Source: JBGSMF01 sp964651475 (lineage in GTDB: Bacteria > Chloroflexota > Anaerolineae > Fen-1058). Taken from it: a stretch of 64,000 nt of DNA. The number at the start of each line of letters is the position of its first letter. The stretch's first letter is position 1. Made by a program: the position numbers and the translations under genes. Below are positions 1 to 9,121 of this stretch, one piece after another. The notes beneath the pieces are model-generated. The model searched no databases and was not told the DNA's origin. It worked only from the letters and a program-made list of their open reading frames with translations. The DNA lies in assembly GCA_964651475.1 (NCBI GenBank), contig CAZYXV010000007.1:1-64000 (forward strand). Reading direction: 5' to 3'.

Positions 1-321
1 TTACGCTACCCCGGACCCAACGCTGCCCTCAAGTATAAAATGTACGGTAGAGAAACGGGGCAAGACGATTCCGGCCCGGCGCGCGAAATCACGCCCCAGC
101 GCGGCGACACGTTCACCATTCTGGACCAATGGATTGACCTGAGCCAGAGCGAGGAACAAGTCGAATATATAGCGCAAGAAGGCAGCACGCTGACATTTGG
201 CGACCAGAATTTCACGTGGGAAGAAATCGCCGCGCCCGCCGGGGGGTACATCATCGGCTTTATCGTAAAAGATATGGACGGCAACACTTTCGAAGAGTAC
301 GAGGCCGTGATCGTCGAGTAA
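1..321 (+). CDS. C-terminal part of a secreted-type protein, possibly clostripain (C11) peptidase family (5'-truncated)
   Basis: The reading frame is open from the first base of the window and ends at TAA 319-321, so only the last 106 residues are visible. They form a beta-rich tail containing GDTFTILDQW, a TLTFGDQNFTW strand pair and a final GGYIIGFIVKDMDGN segment. From memory this resembles the C-terminal beta domain that follows clostripain-like cysteine peptidase domains in Chloroflexota. No catalytic residues lie inside the window, so the family is an inference. The cyclase gene begins 8 bp downstream on the same strand, so co-transcription is likely. Confidence 0.4.
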   Translation, partial: LRYPGPNAALKYKMYGRETGQDDSGPAREITPQRGDTFTILDQWIDLSQSEEQVEYIAQEGSTLTFGDQNFTWEEIAAPAGGYIIGFIVKDMDGNTFEEYEAVIVE

Positions 322-328
322 GTGATGG

Positions 329-1570
329 ATGACATCTGAAATGACCATACTTAAACGCTCTATCCAGCATCTTAACCGCTGGCTCGACGTGCGTCTCACC
401 GCGCCAGAAACGCAGCGCCGCCAGCGCATGCTCAACATTGTGCTGGTTGCGCTGTTGGCTGGCGCCATCTTGGGCATTGGGCGCGCGCGCTACCGCGCCG
501 AGTCCACCTGGCTTATGTGGGGCCTGATTGGCACCGTGATAGTACTCTACGTCCTCAACCGGCGCGGGCGCACGGCGGCGGCGGGGCATCTACTCGTCTG
601 CCTGTCCGTGGCAATCAGTTTCACTGGCGCGGACCTGTTGCGCCACAACCTGGCCGTGTTTCTCGTCATTCCCATTTTGCTGGCCGGCGTGATTTTAGGG
701 GCCGAGGTGGGCCTGGCTTATGGAACAGGCATTGTGACGCTGGCAATTGTCACGCGCCTGAGCACGCGGCCGGCGGCCATCTCTTGGGTAGAAACCGGGT
801 TGCTGAGTGTGGCTGTTTTGCTGATGTGGCTGTTTTCTTTCAGCATTGATCAGGCTATCCGCGCGCTTTCATTGCGCACCGTCGAGCTAGAGCAGGCCAA
901 CGCTGCGCTGGCCGCGCGAGAAAAACTGCGTGAGACCTTTGGCCAGTTCGTCTCGCCCGAGGTGGCGCGCGCGGCAGTGCAGCGCGGTGTCAAGTTGGGC
1001 GGCGAGACCGTGGAAGCCAGCGTGTTTTTCACCGACATTTGCAACTTTACGGGGCTTTCGGAACGTCTCCACCCCGACCAGGTGGTGGCGCTGCTTAACC
1101 GTTTCTTTTGCGCCGTGGTGCCGATCATTAACCTGCACAAGGGATTGGTGTTGGAATTTGGCGGCGATAGCATCCTGGCCGTGTTCGGCACGCCAGTGCT
1201 GCCGCTGGACGATCACGCCATACATACAGTGCGCTGCGCGCTGGCGCTGCGGCGCGCGCTGGCCGAGTTTAACGAGAAGCAAAACCAAATCGGCGAACCG
1301 GCCATCTCGATCGGCATCGGCATCAGCACGGGGACAGTGGTAGCCGGCCACATTGGCTGCGAGGAACGCCTGGAATACACCGTCATCGGCAACAATGTCA
1401 ACCTGGCCTCACGCCTGCAACAACTCACCCGCGAATGGAACGCCGACATTGTAATCAGCGAGGCGACCTATCTTGCCACGCAAGACCAAATCGCCGCGCG
1501 CCGGATGAACAATGTGCTCATTCGCGGGCGGCGGCAACCCATCACAGCATACGTTGTAGAAACGGCATGA
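329..1570 (+). CDS. Membrane class III nucleotide cyclase with altered substrate-specifying residue
   Basis: A 413-residue integral membrane protein. About five hydrophobic segments (roughly residues 33-175) precede a short coiled linker (about 185-215) and a class III cyclase catalytic domain (about 225-413). The metal-binding aspartates are visible as FFTDIC (D236) and FGGD (D280). The transition-state pair N358/R362 is in VNLASR. The position that is Lys in adenylate cyclases (the KFIGD-type motif) is Glu276 here (LEFGGDS). The partner position is Thr351 in YTVIGN, as in class IIIb enzymes. Glu at this site is typical of guanylate cyclases, so the product may not be cAMP. ATG 329 is used; ATG 341 is an alternative, and neither has a strong ribosome binding site. 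The gene is 8 bp downstream of the truncated gene and convergent with the thioesterase. Confidence 0.85.
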   Translation: MTSEMTILKRSIQHLNRWLDVRLTAPETQRRQRMLNIVLVALLAGAILGIGRARYRAESTWLMWGLIGTVIVLYVLNRRGRTAAAGHLLVCLSVAISFTGADLLRHNLAVFLVIPILLAGVILGAEVGLAYGTGIVTLAIVTRLSTRPAAISWVETGLLSVAVLLMWLFSFSIDQAIRALSLRTVELEQANAALAAREKLRETFGQFVSPEVARAAVQRGVKLGGETVEASVFFTDICNFTGLSERLHPDQVVALLNRFFCAVVPIINLHKGLVLEFGGDSILAVFGTPVLPLDDHAIHTVRCALALRRALAEFNEKQNQIGEPAISIGIGISTGTVVAGHIGCEERLEYTVIGNNVNLASRLQQLTREWNADIVISEATYLATQDQIAARRMNNVLIRGRRQPITAYVVETA

Positions 1571-1585
1571 ATAAGATGGAACCTT

Positions 1586-2059
1586 TTACTCAGACGCTTC
1601 GTACACTCGCCAGTATTGCTTCTCAGCTTCCCACGTCTCTTGTACAGAGGCAGGCGGGCGCATGAGCACGGCGTCGGCTTCGGCGGTCACGTCGCCGTTG
1701 GGCAGCCGGATCTCGCCGTGCACTTTGGCGCGCGAGGGGCTGAACTGGGTGATGGTGCCCACAACTCGCAACGGTGTGCCGGTGGGGGTGGGGCGGCGAT
1801 AGCGCACCTCGAGTTTTAGCGTCACCATCAAGTTATCAGGGCCGCCGTCCAACAGCACCGCGCGCCCGGCCACTTCGTCCAGCATGGCCGCCACCACGCC
1901 GCCGTGCACAACGCCCGGGTAGCCCTGATAATTATCGCTAACGACGACCTCCGCGCAAACCTCGCGGCGGTCGGGATCGGTATAAATATCCAGCTTTAGC
2001 CCACAGGGGTTTTGCCGGCCACACACAAAACACATGCGCGATGCAGGTTGTTTGTCCAT
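1586..2059 (-). CDS. PaaI-type hotdog-fold thioesterase
   Basis: A 157-residue single-domain hotdog protein of the PaaI / 4HBT family, expected to hydrolyse acyl-CoA thioesters in the cytoplasm. The diagnostic stretch is YPGVVHGGVVAAMLDEVAG: the HGG turn followed by the central helix that carries the catalytic acidic residue. The later strands (LKLEVRYRRPTPTGTPLRVVG) fit the family. An N-terminal CFVCGRQNPCGLKLD segment with C-x2-C is common in a subgroup of these enzymes. ATG 2059 is chosen because GGAG lies 7 nt upstream; a TTG two codons earlier (2065) is less likely. The gene is convergent with the cyclase (15-bp gap). The substrate cannot be deduced. Confidence 0.85.
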   Translation of the reverse strand: MDKQPASRMCFVCGRQNPCGLKLDIYTDPDRREVCAEVVVSDNYQGYPGVVHGGVVAAMLDEVAGRAVLLDGGPDNLMVTLKLEVRYRRPTPTGTPLRVVGTITQFSPSRAKVHGEIRLPNGDVTAEADAVLMRPPASVQETWEAEKQYWRVYEASE

Positions 2060-2085
2060 TGTCAAGCTCCACGAGTAAAATAGTC

Positions 2086-2145
2086 CAGAAACCAGGTTTT
2101 TGCCTGCCCTGGCGGTTCAGGCCAGGGAGAAAAACCTGGTTTCTG
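2086..2145. repeat. Large perfect inverted repeat (16-bp arms)
   Basis: Arms 2086-2101 and 2130-2145 are perfect reverse complements of 16 bp (CAGAAACCAGGTTTTT). A second inner stem, CCTGCCCTGG against CAGGCCAGGG, lies inside. It sits between the stop of the 2155-aa gene and the start of the thioesterase gene, both on the minus strand. It could stop or process the long transcript, but the following T content (CTATTTTAC) is weak. It may instead be a copy of a dispersed palindromic repeat; a related core (GGGTTTCT) recurs in the terminator at 19627-19662. Confidence 0.7.
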
Positions 2146-2231
2146 AGTTGTACCCCCTCAAGCTTGATTATACCACCCAACACACACGTCGAACAAATCT
2201 TTTTCCGTCAGGTTTTTTAAACCATCATTAT

Positions 2232-5200
2232 CTAATCGCTCTTCAGGATCAGAGGCAAGAACACTTGCCAGCCAAGCGATGGCGGCGTCACCGATGTGAT
2301 GGCCTGGGCATTTGACGACACATTGGGATCGAGTACCGAGCGGGCCGTGATAGTTGCCGTATCGCTGCTGGGAAAAGTGGCCATGACCGGGATCGTCACT
2401 TCAAGCGTGAACACCTGGCTCTGGCTCACGCCCAACGAGCCAGTACTAGTCACTGGGAGCGTTGGCATCCAAACGCCATTGACCGACAGCATAAAGACAT
2501 CAGGCTCATCGCCATGGTTGGTTACAGTGTAGGTATAGGCCACGGTTTCTCCAGCAAGCCCAACGCCTCCTTGCCAAGCTGGCGCGAGAGATACCGCCGC
2601 CTGGGGCGCAACAGTTGTAAGCACCACGGCGCTACTCGACGCTCCAGGGTCAAGCGTTGAGCGAGCTGTAATGTCCGCCGTGTCACTATCTCCGTAAGCG
2701 GCGCTGGCGGGCACCACTACTTGAAGTGTAAACGCCAGGCTCTCACCCGCCGCCAATGGGTCAATGACGCTGACCGGGAGTGTGGGCGTCCATGCTCCAT
2801 TGGCCGTCAGGTTGAAGGTATCGGTATAGTTGCCCTGGTTGACAATTGTGAATGTATAGACCACGGTCGCGCCGGGAAGGCCACTATCGGCTTGTATTGT
2901 CGGCGTGAGGGACACACCCGCCTGCTGCGCGACGACGGTCAGCGTCACGGGCAACTCGACCGGCGAGAGTTGAGCGGGGTCGTTGTGCTCGATGGCTAGC
3001 ATGGCGCTATAGTCGCCCACAGGGAGCATTGTGGCGTCAAAGGTCAGACTGACCGGCAAGCGGCTGTGACCGGGGAGCGTGCCAGTTACAGGTGACTCTG
3101 AGAGCCACGGCACGTCGCCGTAACCGGGACGAGCCAGCCAGGCCAGGATATTGTTCGCCAGCAGGCGATTGTCATCATTGCCAATGTACCAGTCAGTGAA
3201 ATCTTCGCTGGCCACCACCACCATCTTGCCGCCGTTTTGCTGGTGCGCGACGACGTGAGGCGCGCCGAGCGGATCATAGACTATAGCACTTGCGCCGCTG
3301 CCCGGGATCAGATTCCAACACGTCCATTCGACGTTAACGGCGTCTACGCCGGCACTGATGGGATGCGGGGTGATATTGGTCGTGGTGCCTGACGTGCAGG
3401 TGCCATACTGGTAACTGATGTTGTAGATGCCAGCAGGCCCACTGGTGGCATTGCTGCTTTCTCCTTGGACGAAAACCGCGCCGCCCTGGCTCATCCAAAC
3501 ATTGACGGCGTTCAACTCGCCATAGGTCCAGGCCGTGTCGCCGCAGCAGGTGACCCATAGCACATCGTGGCCATCCAGGACAGAAGCGTCAATGGGATAG
3601 GCCCAGTTTTCGGTGATCACCGCCCCGGCATTGATGGTGTCGCTGATGAGGATGCTGTAATCATTGCTCCACGGCTCGCCGTGGGCGCGGTCGTAAAGAA
3701 TGTGCTTGCCACTCAGGTCAGTCACCGATAGAGTTTGTAGAGCGGCGGCCGGGTTGATCTCGTGCAAGGCAATCTCGAGAGGGAGCGGGCCGGTACTCGA
3801 AATCACCAGCGTTTGGGCAGCCCTCCTGCCCGTGACGGCCGTGCCGGTGACGACGATGGGTGTCCATTCCAGTCGGGGCTGGGTCGGTTCCAGCACCAGG
3901 TTCGCAGTGACCAGGCTACCAGCCACGATGGTGATAGATCGGCTTGTGGTGTAATAGCCAGACGTGTAGGCAGTCAAGGTGTAGACGCCACCCGCGGCCC
4001 AGACAGTATAGTCGGGATTGGCCGTCATCGAGTACACCCCAATCAATTCAACCGTGGCGGTTAGGGGCAAACCCGTCCAGGCATCAGAAACGGAACCGGC
4101 CACGCGCCCCAAGTCGGGCGTGGGCAGCACCGTCATCGTCGCCGGGATAGAAGCGGATGGCGTGACTGGATCGTCGCTCTGGATGATGATTTCGGCAGTA
4201 TGGTCGCCGGGCTGCATGCCAGTAGCATTGAAGGTAACCTGGACTTGCACCGAACTGTAGCCAGGCACAGTGCCAGAGATAGGCTCTTCAGAGAGCCAAG
4301 GCACATCCAAGAACGGCTCCCAGGTCAACATGTCCAGCAACGAGTTCTCCAGGATTGGAGCGCCATCCCAACCGCTTGCCCAGGCGATCTCTAGCGTCTG
4401 GCCGGTGAGCAGAATGCGACCCGGGCCCATCTCATAATCTACCAACGTCGCATTGCCGGTCATCTGCGCCTGCGCCACCGCCACTGATCCTGGATAGAGA
4501 TTGGTAAAACTGTTGTGACTGGCCGAACTGCCCCACATCGGATTGGGGACCCCCGCGACCCACGGATGAGTCAACTCAAGGATGTCGTTATAGTTTTCAG
4601 CGTCAAGAGTGTTGATCACACCTCCCGGCGAGAGAGGGGTTTCCCCATAGGTGGTCAGTGAGAGCCACAGCGCTCCCCCATCCTCGACATAGGCTTCGAA
4701 CCGGGCGATGTTGGTGTTCCAGATATTATAGAACGCGGTCCCCTGCACGCTGGGGATGATGACCAACTCGTAGGGTGACAGGTCAATCGTGGCCATTTGC
4801 GAGGAGTCAAGCAGGTCGTAGCCAATCCCATGGGCATCCAGCACTTGATTAATAGAGCTATGGCCCCACGGGTAATAGTCCTGAATAATCAGGACGGTAT
4901 GGCCCTGAAGTTGTGGCTTGGAGGCCAGGCGGGGAAAGGCCGCGGCATCATCGGTTCTCGGTCCGGCATAGTTGCCGCCTTTATCGTTCCCTGACGCGTT
5001 GTGGGATGCGGTGCTAAGTTCATCCAGGCGCATCTGCAGCGCGGCGGCCCTCGCCTGTTCCGCAAGAATGAACGTCAGCGCGGCCGGGCCATCATTGATG
5101 ATAGTCAGCGTCCGCGTGGTGACATCCCCCACGTAGTGAGTGACAGCCAGGCTGTCTGGCGAGACCCCCAACACCGACACATTCAGCACCAGCGCAAAGT

Positions 5201-8200
5201 CCTGCGTCACGCCTTGCTGAGCCGTAATCGTCACTAGGGTCGTTTGGGTGACATAGCCCACTGCCGATGCTTGCAGGGTGTAACTGCCCTCGTCCAGCCA
5301 GAATTTGTAATAGCCGGTGGTGGGGTTAGCGGTGACGGTGTAAGGTTGACCCAATGCCATAATCGTCGCCTTCAGCGGAGCGCCAGTGCCAGCGTCGGAG
5401 ACGGCGCCTTCCACCCAACCCATGCTGGCGGTGGGCAACACAGTTATGGCCGTTGGAATGGAAACCGATGGCTTGGCCGGGTCGTTGCTCTGAACAATGA
5501 TTTGGGTGCCATAGTCATCGGGCTGCATGGCAGTGGCGTCAAAGGTGACAGAGATCACCTGGCTGCTATTTGTACTTACTGTACCAGAGATGGGATCTAT
5601 AGAAAGCCAGGAAGCGTTGCCGCCTTCTTGCCAGTGGTAAAGTTCAAGTATTTCTTCATTTGTCAGTGCCCGATTGTAGATGCGAATGTCATCAATGACC
5701 CCATCAAAGTTTTGATAGATGCCCCCCCAGGTGAATAAAGCGCCAATGAGCATATCCGTAGCACTATTCTTTATGATACCCGTTGCTGTTGAGGAAGCGT
5801 CTTCTGCGCTGTTCAAGTATAGTTTTACAGCATTTGAATCGAATGTGGTTGCAACAAGTATCCACTCACCTATTGTAATGGGAGTTGCACCTCGAAGGCT
5901 GGCGAATACTCCCTCATTATTGTCCCTCAGCTCTATTGACAGCCGATCACTGTCATCCCAATCCTTGAAAATGTACGAATGGTCCGAGGTATTGTCATTC
6001 CATTTAGAAACAATGACTCTACCGCCTTCAGTGTTGTCGGATTTAATCCACGCCATGATTGTCAAGCCATCAGATAAATCTAGTGAATCGTCATCAGGGA
6101 CTTGGATATAATCATCGCCACCGTCAAAGCTATAAGCACTGTCTGGATTTCCAAACCGGTCTGATGTCAACGCCGCGCCCATGACAGTTCCATCATTCCC
6201 ATTCCCGCTTTCATCATGAGCATTGCCGTTGAAGGGGTAATAGGCTACCAGGCCGTTTGGGAGCATATCTACGGCAAGGGTGAATGTCAACGTCACTCCA
6301 TTCCCATTGCTGATGGTCAAGGGCTTGGTGGCGATTTGATTCACGTACTGTGTGCTGGTCAGCGCCTCGGGCGAGGCGCTGATCGAAGGCGGCGCATAAG
6401 CCAGCGTGGTAAAGGCGGCCGTGTCGGAGTAAACGGTGGGGCTGGCGACCGAGGTGGCAGTGACAATCACTGTATCGGTACTGTACCATGCAGCGCCCAG
6501 CGGTACGGTGACGTATACGGTAAAGGTCAGCCAGTCGCCGTGTGCAAGCGGCCCCAGGGTGTTGGTCGAAAGAGCCGTATCCCAAACGTGGCTGCCCAAG
6601 GTCAAAGTGAAAGCATCGGTTGCGCCAGTGTTGTTAACTAGCCGCTCCTCATACCTAACGGCTTGACCGCGATTGCCTCGCTTGGTTTGAGCCGGTGGGG
6701 ACAGGAAAATTCCCGGGGCAACGTGCTGCGGGCAGATGGCGATGCCGCGCGATGTCCAGCCGGGCAACGTGATTTGGGTTGTCCAATAGGTCTGGGTATC
6801 AATGACGACGACCTGATCCGAGGTGTTGCCCACATAGAGCTCGCTTCCATCGCAGGTGACGGCCAGTTCCCAGGCGTTTCCTATACTCCCAACTGTAGTG
6901 CTGTAAGTAAAGGTTGTTCCATCAATGACGTAAACGCCACTCCCCAGGCCGCCGACATAGATCGCCGAGCCATCCGGGGCAACCTCCAACCCGGTCAGGC
7001 TTCCCAGGCCGGTCACGGTAGTGTAGACACTGTTGCTGCCGACATCTATGACGGCCAGGCCGGCGCCATTGCGGTCGCCGGCAAAGACCCACTGCCCATC
7101 AGGCGATACAGCAACATCCCAGGGATTGCTGCCAACGGGAATAGCCGCCGTGACGCTAAAGGTCGCCGTGTCAATGACCAGGATGTTGCCATTGCCAGAG
7201 GTAGCATACGCCACGTCCAGATCGGGATGCACCGCAATGCTGCGGGCGTAGCCGGGAGTGGGAATGTAACGGATGATTGTGTAAGCTGTGGTGTCAACAA
7301 CAGCAATTTGGCTGCTCCAACGGCTGCCCACCAGGGCATACGCCCCGTCGCGGGTGAAAGCAATATCGTCGGCGTCGTCAATGCCACCCATTGTCGCCAC
7401 GACCGTATTGCCGGCGGTTTCGATAACCACAACATTGTCAGTGTTGTAGCAGCCAACGTAGACACTGCCATCGTAAGGAGACACGGTCGCCCGCCAGGGG
7501 AAAGAGCACCCGGCGGCACCCACATTCACTGTGCCCACGACATTGTGTGTAGCCGTATCTACCAGGGCTACCAGGTTACTGCCGGAAAGAGTAACGTAGG
7601 CAAGGTCGCCAATGGCAGTTGTGGTAATGGTGGTCGTATCGCTGAAAACAGTCGGGGAAGCGACCGAGGTAGCCTGAATCGTGACGCTATCCACGTCGCC
7701 CGGCGAGGCTGAAGGTGGAATCTCTACCCAGACAGTGAAAGGCAAGCTGGCGCCATCGGAGAGAGCATCAGTCTGGGTGATGGAGAGCGTTATGGTCCAG
7801 GTATGGCCGGGTTGAACAGTCAGGGCAAAACTGTCCGTAGCATTCGTCTGGTTGTCCAGCCGGAGTGCATAGGCGACCGTGGAGCCCACCTTGCCAAACT
7901 TGTTCTGGCCGGCGGTCAAAAAAACGCCAAGAGGGTAATAATAGTGGACAGCCAGGCTATCGGTAAGAATAGCACTGTATCCCAGTCCATCTGTACCGTC
8001 AACATTTTCGATACCGACATAGCTGGTGCTGGTGCCATTGAGGGATTGGTATTGGGCGACGATATCGCCATTTGGATACAGAATGACCTCAAAGGTGTGA
8101 GGAGTGTTCTGTCCGCAGCAATAATAGAGGTTGACATACTCTAGCACAAAGCGAGTCGGGTTGCTGAGGGTCTGGTAGTAAACGGCCGAATCACTGCCAT

Positions 8201-8699
8201 AATTGTAAAGGTACATGTCGCTGCCGAAGAGAGCAATATCGTTGTCAGGCTCTCCAGTCTGGGGGAGCGATCCTGAAGGGATAAATCCATACCCCTGCCC
8301 AAAGTTGATGTAACCATTGCTACCCACGTACAACTCGGTATAGTTGTTGCCATAATAGTCAAGATCAAAGCCAATAGGAACGGGGCCAGCGTACCCGTCA
8401 TCAAAACTTGTCCAGCCGGTCACCTGACTGCCAGTGCCAGAAATCTCTTCCCAGGCGTAGGCGGGACCGCCGGGTTCGTTAGAATCTTTGAACGTGTAGC
8501 CGAACAAATCCGGCCCGCCACTGGCCAATATCTGATTGAGAACGCCATCGGGCAGGAGAGATTGGATATGGGTAAGTGAGTTGACCACGGCTGGTCCCCG
8601 TGCCAGATAAAGCGATGCATCAACGGGCGCGGTGTGAGGCGATGCTACAAGTATCAAACCGACTGCGAAGACAATCGTAACAAAACGTCTGATGTCCAT
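2232..8699 (-). CDS. Giant secreted multidomain surface protein (beta-propeller, LamG, NEW3-like repeats)
   Basis: A 2155-residue exported protein with a signal peptide (about 1-28) and AAAGGAAAAGGAGG upstream of the ATG. Visible regions in order are: a nidogen-like beta-sandwich (about 65-255); a NEW3-like Ig repeat; a YVTN-type propeller (about 365-665) with repeated VVVIDT and AVSPDG strands; a second NEW3-like repeat; a LamG/concanavalin-like domain (about 820-1040; YYPFNGNAHDESGNGNDG, then DDIRIYNRAL); HYDIN-like Ig segments; carboxypeptidase-regulatory-like modules; two Rossmann-like segments resembling ThuA/GATase-1 folds (about 1290-1500 and 1660-1870); and two C-terminal NEW3-like repeats. 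The last residues, VFLPLILKSD, match a motif also ending two other giant proteins in this window. No peptidase or glycosidase active site was recognised. A role at the cell surface in adhesion or carbohydrate contact is inferred. Confidence 0.85.
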   Translation of the reverse strand: MDIRRFVTIVFAVGLILVASPHTAPVDASLYLARGPAVVNSLTHIQSLLPDGVLNQILASGGPDLFGYTFKDSNEPGGPAYAWEEISGTGSQVTGWTSFDDGYAGPVPIGFDLDYYGNNYTELYVGSNGYINFGQGYGFIPSGSLPQTGEPDNDIALFGSDMYLYNYGSDSAVYYQTLSNPTRFVLEYVNLYYCCGQNTPHTFEVILYPNGDIVAQYQSLNGTSTSYVGIENVDGTDGLGYSAILTDSLAVHYYYPLGVFLTAGQNKFGKVGSTVAYALRLDNQTNATDSFALTVQPGHTWTITLSITQTDALSDGASLPFTVWVEIPPSASPGDVDSVTIQATSVASPTVFSDTTTITTTAIGDLAYVTLSGSNLVALVDTATHNVVGTVNVGAAGCSFPWRATVSPYDGSVYVGCYNTDNVVVIETAGNTVVATMGGIDDADDIAFTRDGAYALVGSRWSSQIAVVDTTAYTIIRYIPTPGYARSIAVHPDLDVAYATSGNGNILVIDTATFSVTAAIPVGSNPWDVAVSPDGQWVFAGDRNGAGLAVIDVGSNSVYTTVTGLGSLTGLEVAPDGSAIYVGGLGSGVYVIDGTTFTYSTTVGSIGNAWELAVTCDGSELYVGNTSDQVVVIDTQTYWTTQITLPGWTSRGIAICPQHVAPGIFLSPPAQTKRGNRGQAVRYEERLVNNTGATDAFTLTLGSHVWDTALSTNTLGPLAHGDWLTFTVYVTVPLGAAWYSTDTVIVTATSVASPTVYSDTAAFTTLAYAPPSISASPEALTSTQYVNQIATKPLTISNGNGVTLTFTLAVDMLPNGLVAYYPFNGNAHDESGNGNDGTVMGAALTSDRFGNPDSAYSFDGGDDYIQVPDDDSLDLSDGLTIMAWIKSDNTEGGRVIVSKWNDNTSDHSYIFKDWDDSDRLSIELRDNNEGVFASLRGATPITIGEWILVATTFDSNAVKLYLNSAEDASSTATGIIKNSATDMLIGALFTWGGIYQNFDGVIDDIRIYNRALTNEEILELYHWQEGGNASWLSIDPISGTVSTNSSQVISVTFDATAMQPDDYGTQIIVQSNDPAKPSVSIPTAITVLPTASMGWVEGAVSDAGTGAPLKATIMALGQPYTVTANPTTGYYKFWLDEGSYTLQASAVGYVTQTTLVTITAQQGVTQDFALVLNVSVLGVSPDSLAVTHYVGDVTTRTLTIINDGPAALTFILAEQARAAALQMRLDELSTASHNASGNDKGGNYAGPRTDDAAAFPRLASKPQLQGHTVLIIQDYYPWGHSSINQVLDAHGIGYDLLDSSQMATIDLSPYELVIIPSVQGTAFYNIWNTNIARFEAYVEDGGALWLSLTTYGETPLSPGGVINTLDAENYNDILELTHPWVAGVPNPMWGSSASHNSFTNLYPGSVAVAQAQMTGNATLVDYEMGPGRILLTGQTLEIAWASGWDGAPILENSLLDMLTWEPFLDVPWLSEEPISGTVPGYSSVQVQVTFNATGMQPGDHTAEIIIQSDDPVTPSASIPATMTVLPTPDLGRVAGSVSDAWTGLPLTATVELIGVYSMTANPDYTVWAAGGVYTLTAYTSGYYTTSRSITIVAGSLVTANLVLEPTQPRLEWTPIVVTGTAVTGRRAAQTLVISSTGPLPLEIALHEINPAAALQTLSVTDLSGKHILYDRAHGEPWSNDYSILISDTINAGAVITENWAYPIDASVLDGHDVLWVTCCGDTAWTYGELNAVNVWMSQGGAVFVQGESSNATSGPAGIYNISYQYGTCTSGTTTNITPHPISAGVDAVNVEWTCWNLIPGSGASAIVYDPLGAPHVVAHQQNGGKMVVVASEDFTDWYIGNDDNRLLANNILAWLARPGYGDVPWLSESPVTGTLPGHSRLPVSLTFDATMLPVGDYSAMLAIEHNDPAQLSPVELPVTLTVVAQQAGVSLTPTIQADSGLPGATVVYTFTIVNQGNYTDTFNLTANGAWTPTLPVSVIDPLAAGESLAFTLQVVVPASAAYGDSDTADITARSTLDPGASSSAVVLTTVAPQAAVSLAPAWQGGVGLAGETVAYTYTVTNHGDEPDVFMLSVNGVWMPTLPVTSTGSLGVSQSQVFTLEVTIPVMATFPSSDTATITARSVLDPNVSSNAQAITSVTPPSLGWQVFLPLILKSD

Positions 8700-9121
8700 C
8701 TCAGACCTCCTTTTCCTTTACATAGCGTGTTTTACGCAGGTGCACATGGCACAACACACCTCCTGCGGATCGCGCTATTATTGTGGGGTAATACTATACA
8801 AATGGGTAACTGCTCACGATAGGAGCTGGTGCGGTCAGGCTATGCAGATAGAGGCGGACCTCGTTCTTGCATTGGTCCAATCCTGGCTGCAAAAGGCCCG
8901 CATACTTTGATGGCAAGCGAACCGCGTTTACTTTGCAAAACCCTCAAGCGATCTGGCGGCGTCGGTGGCCGATCAGGTTGGAAAGTTGAGCAATTGTTTT
9001 GAGGCGCAATCAGTATATCAAAAAACCATCCGAAAGTCAATAGCGGCATGGCAAGTTACGGATGGTTACTTCGTGTCTTTTGTGTTTAGTGGTAAAATAA
9101 GGTGCAACTTGGAGGTTTTCA
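8700..9121. other. Divergent intergenic region (about 420 bp)
   Basis: This region separates the minus-strand giant gene from the plus-strand FHA/PP2C gene and must hold promoters for both. On the plus side a TAAAAT-like -10 lies near 9092-9097 and GGAGG lies 8 nt before ATG 9122. An inverted repeat (AACCATCCG 9024-9032 and CGGATGGTT 9059-9067) with a 26-nt loop sits upstream of the plus-strand gene and could be an operator or leader stem. No gene-like reading frame is convincing here. Confidence 0.4.

Noticed and set aside
6663..7712. A 349-residue plus-strand open frame inside the 2155-aa gene
   Set aside because: Shadow of the YVTN propeller repeats on the other strand; its own repeat pattern simply mirrors them.
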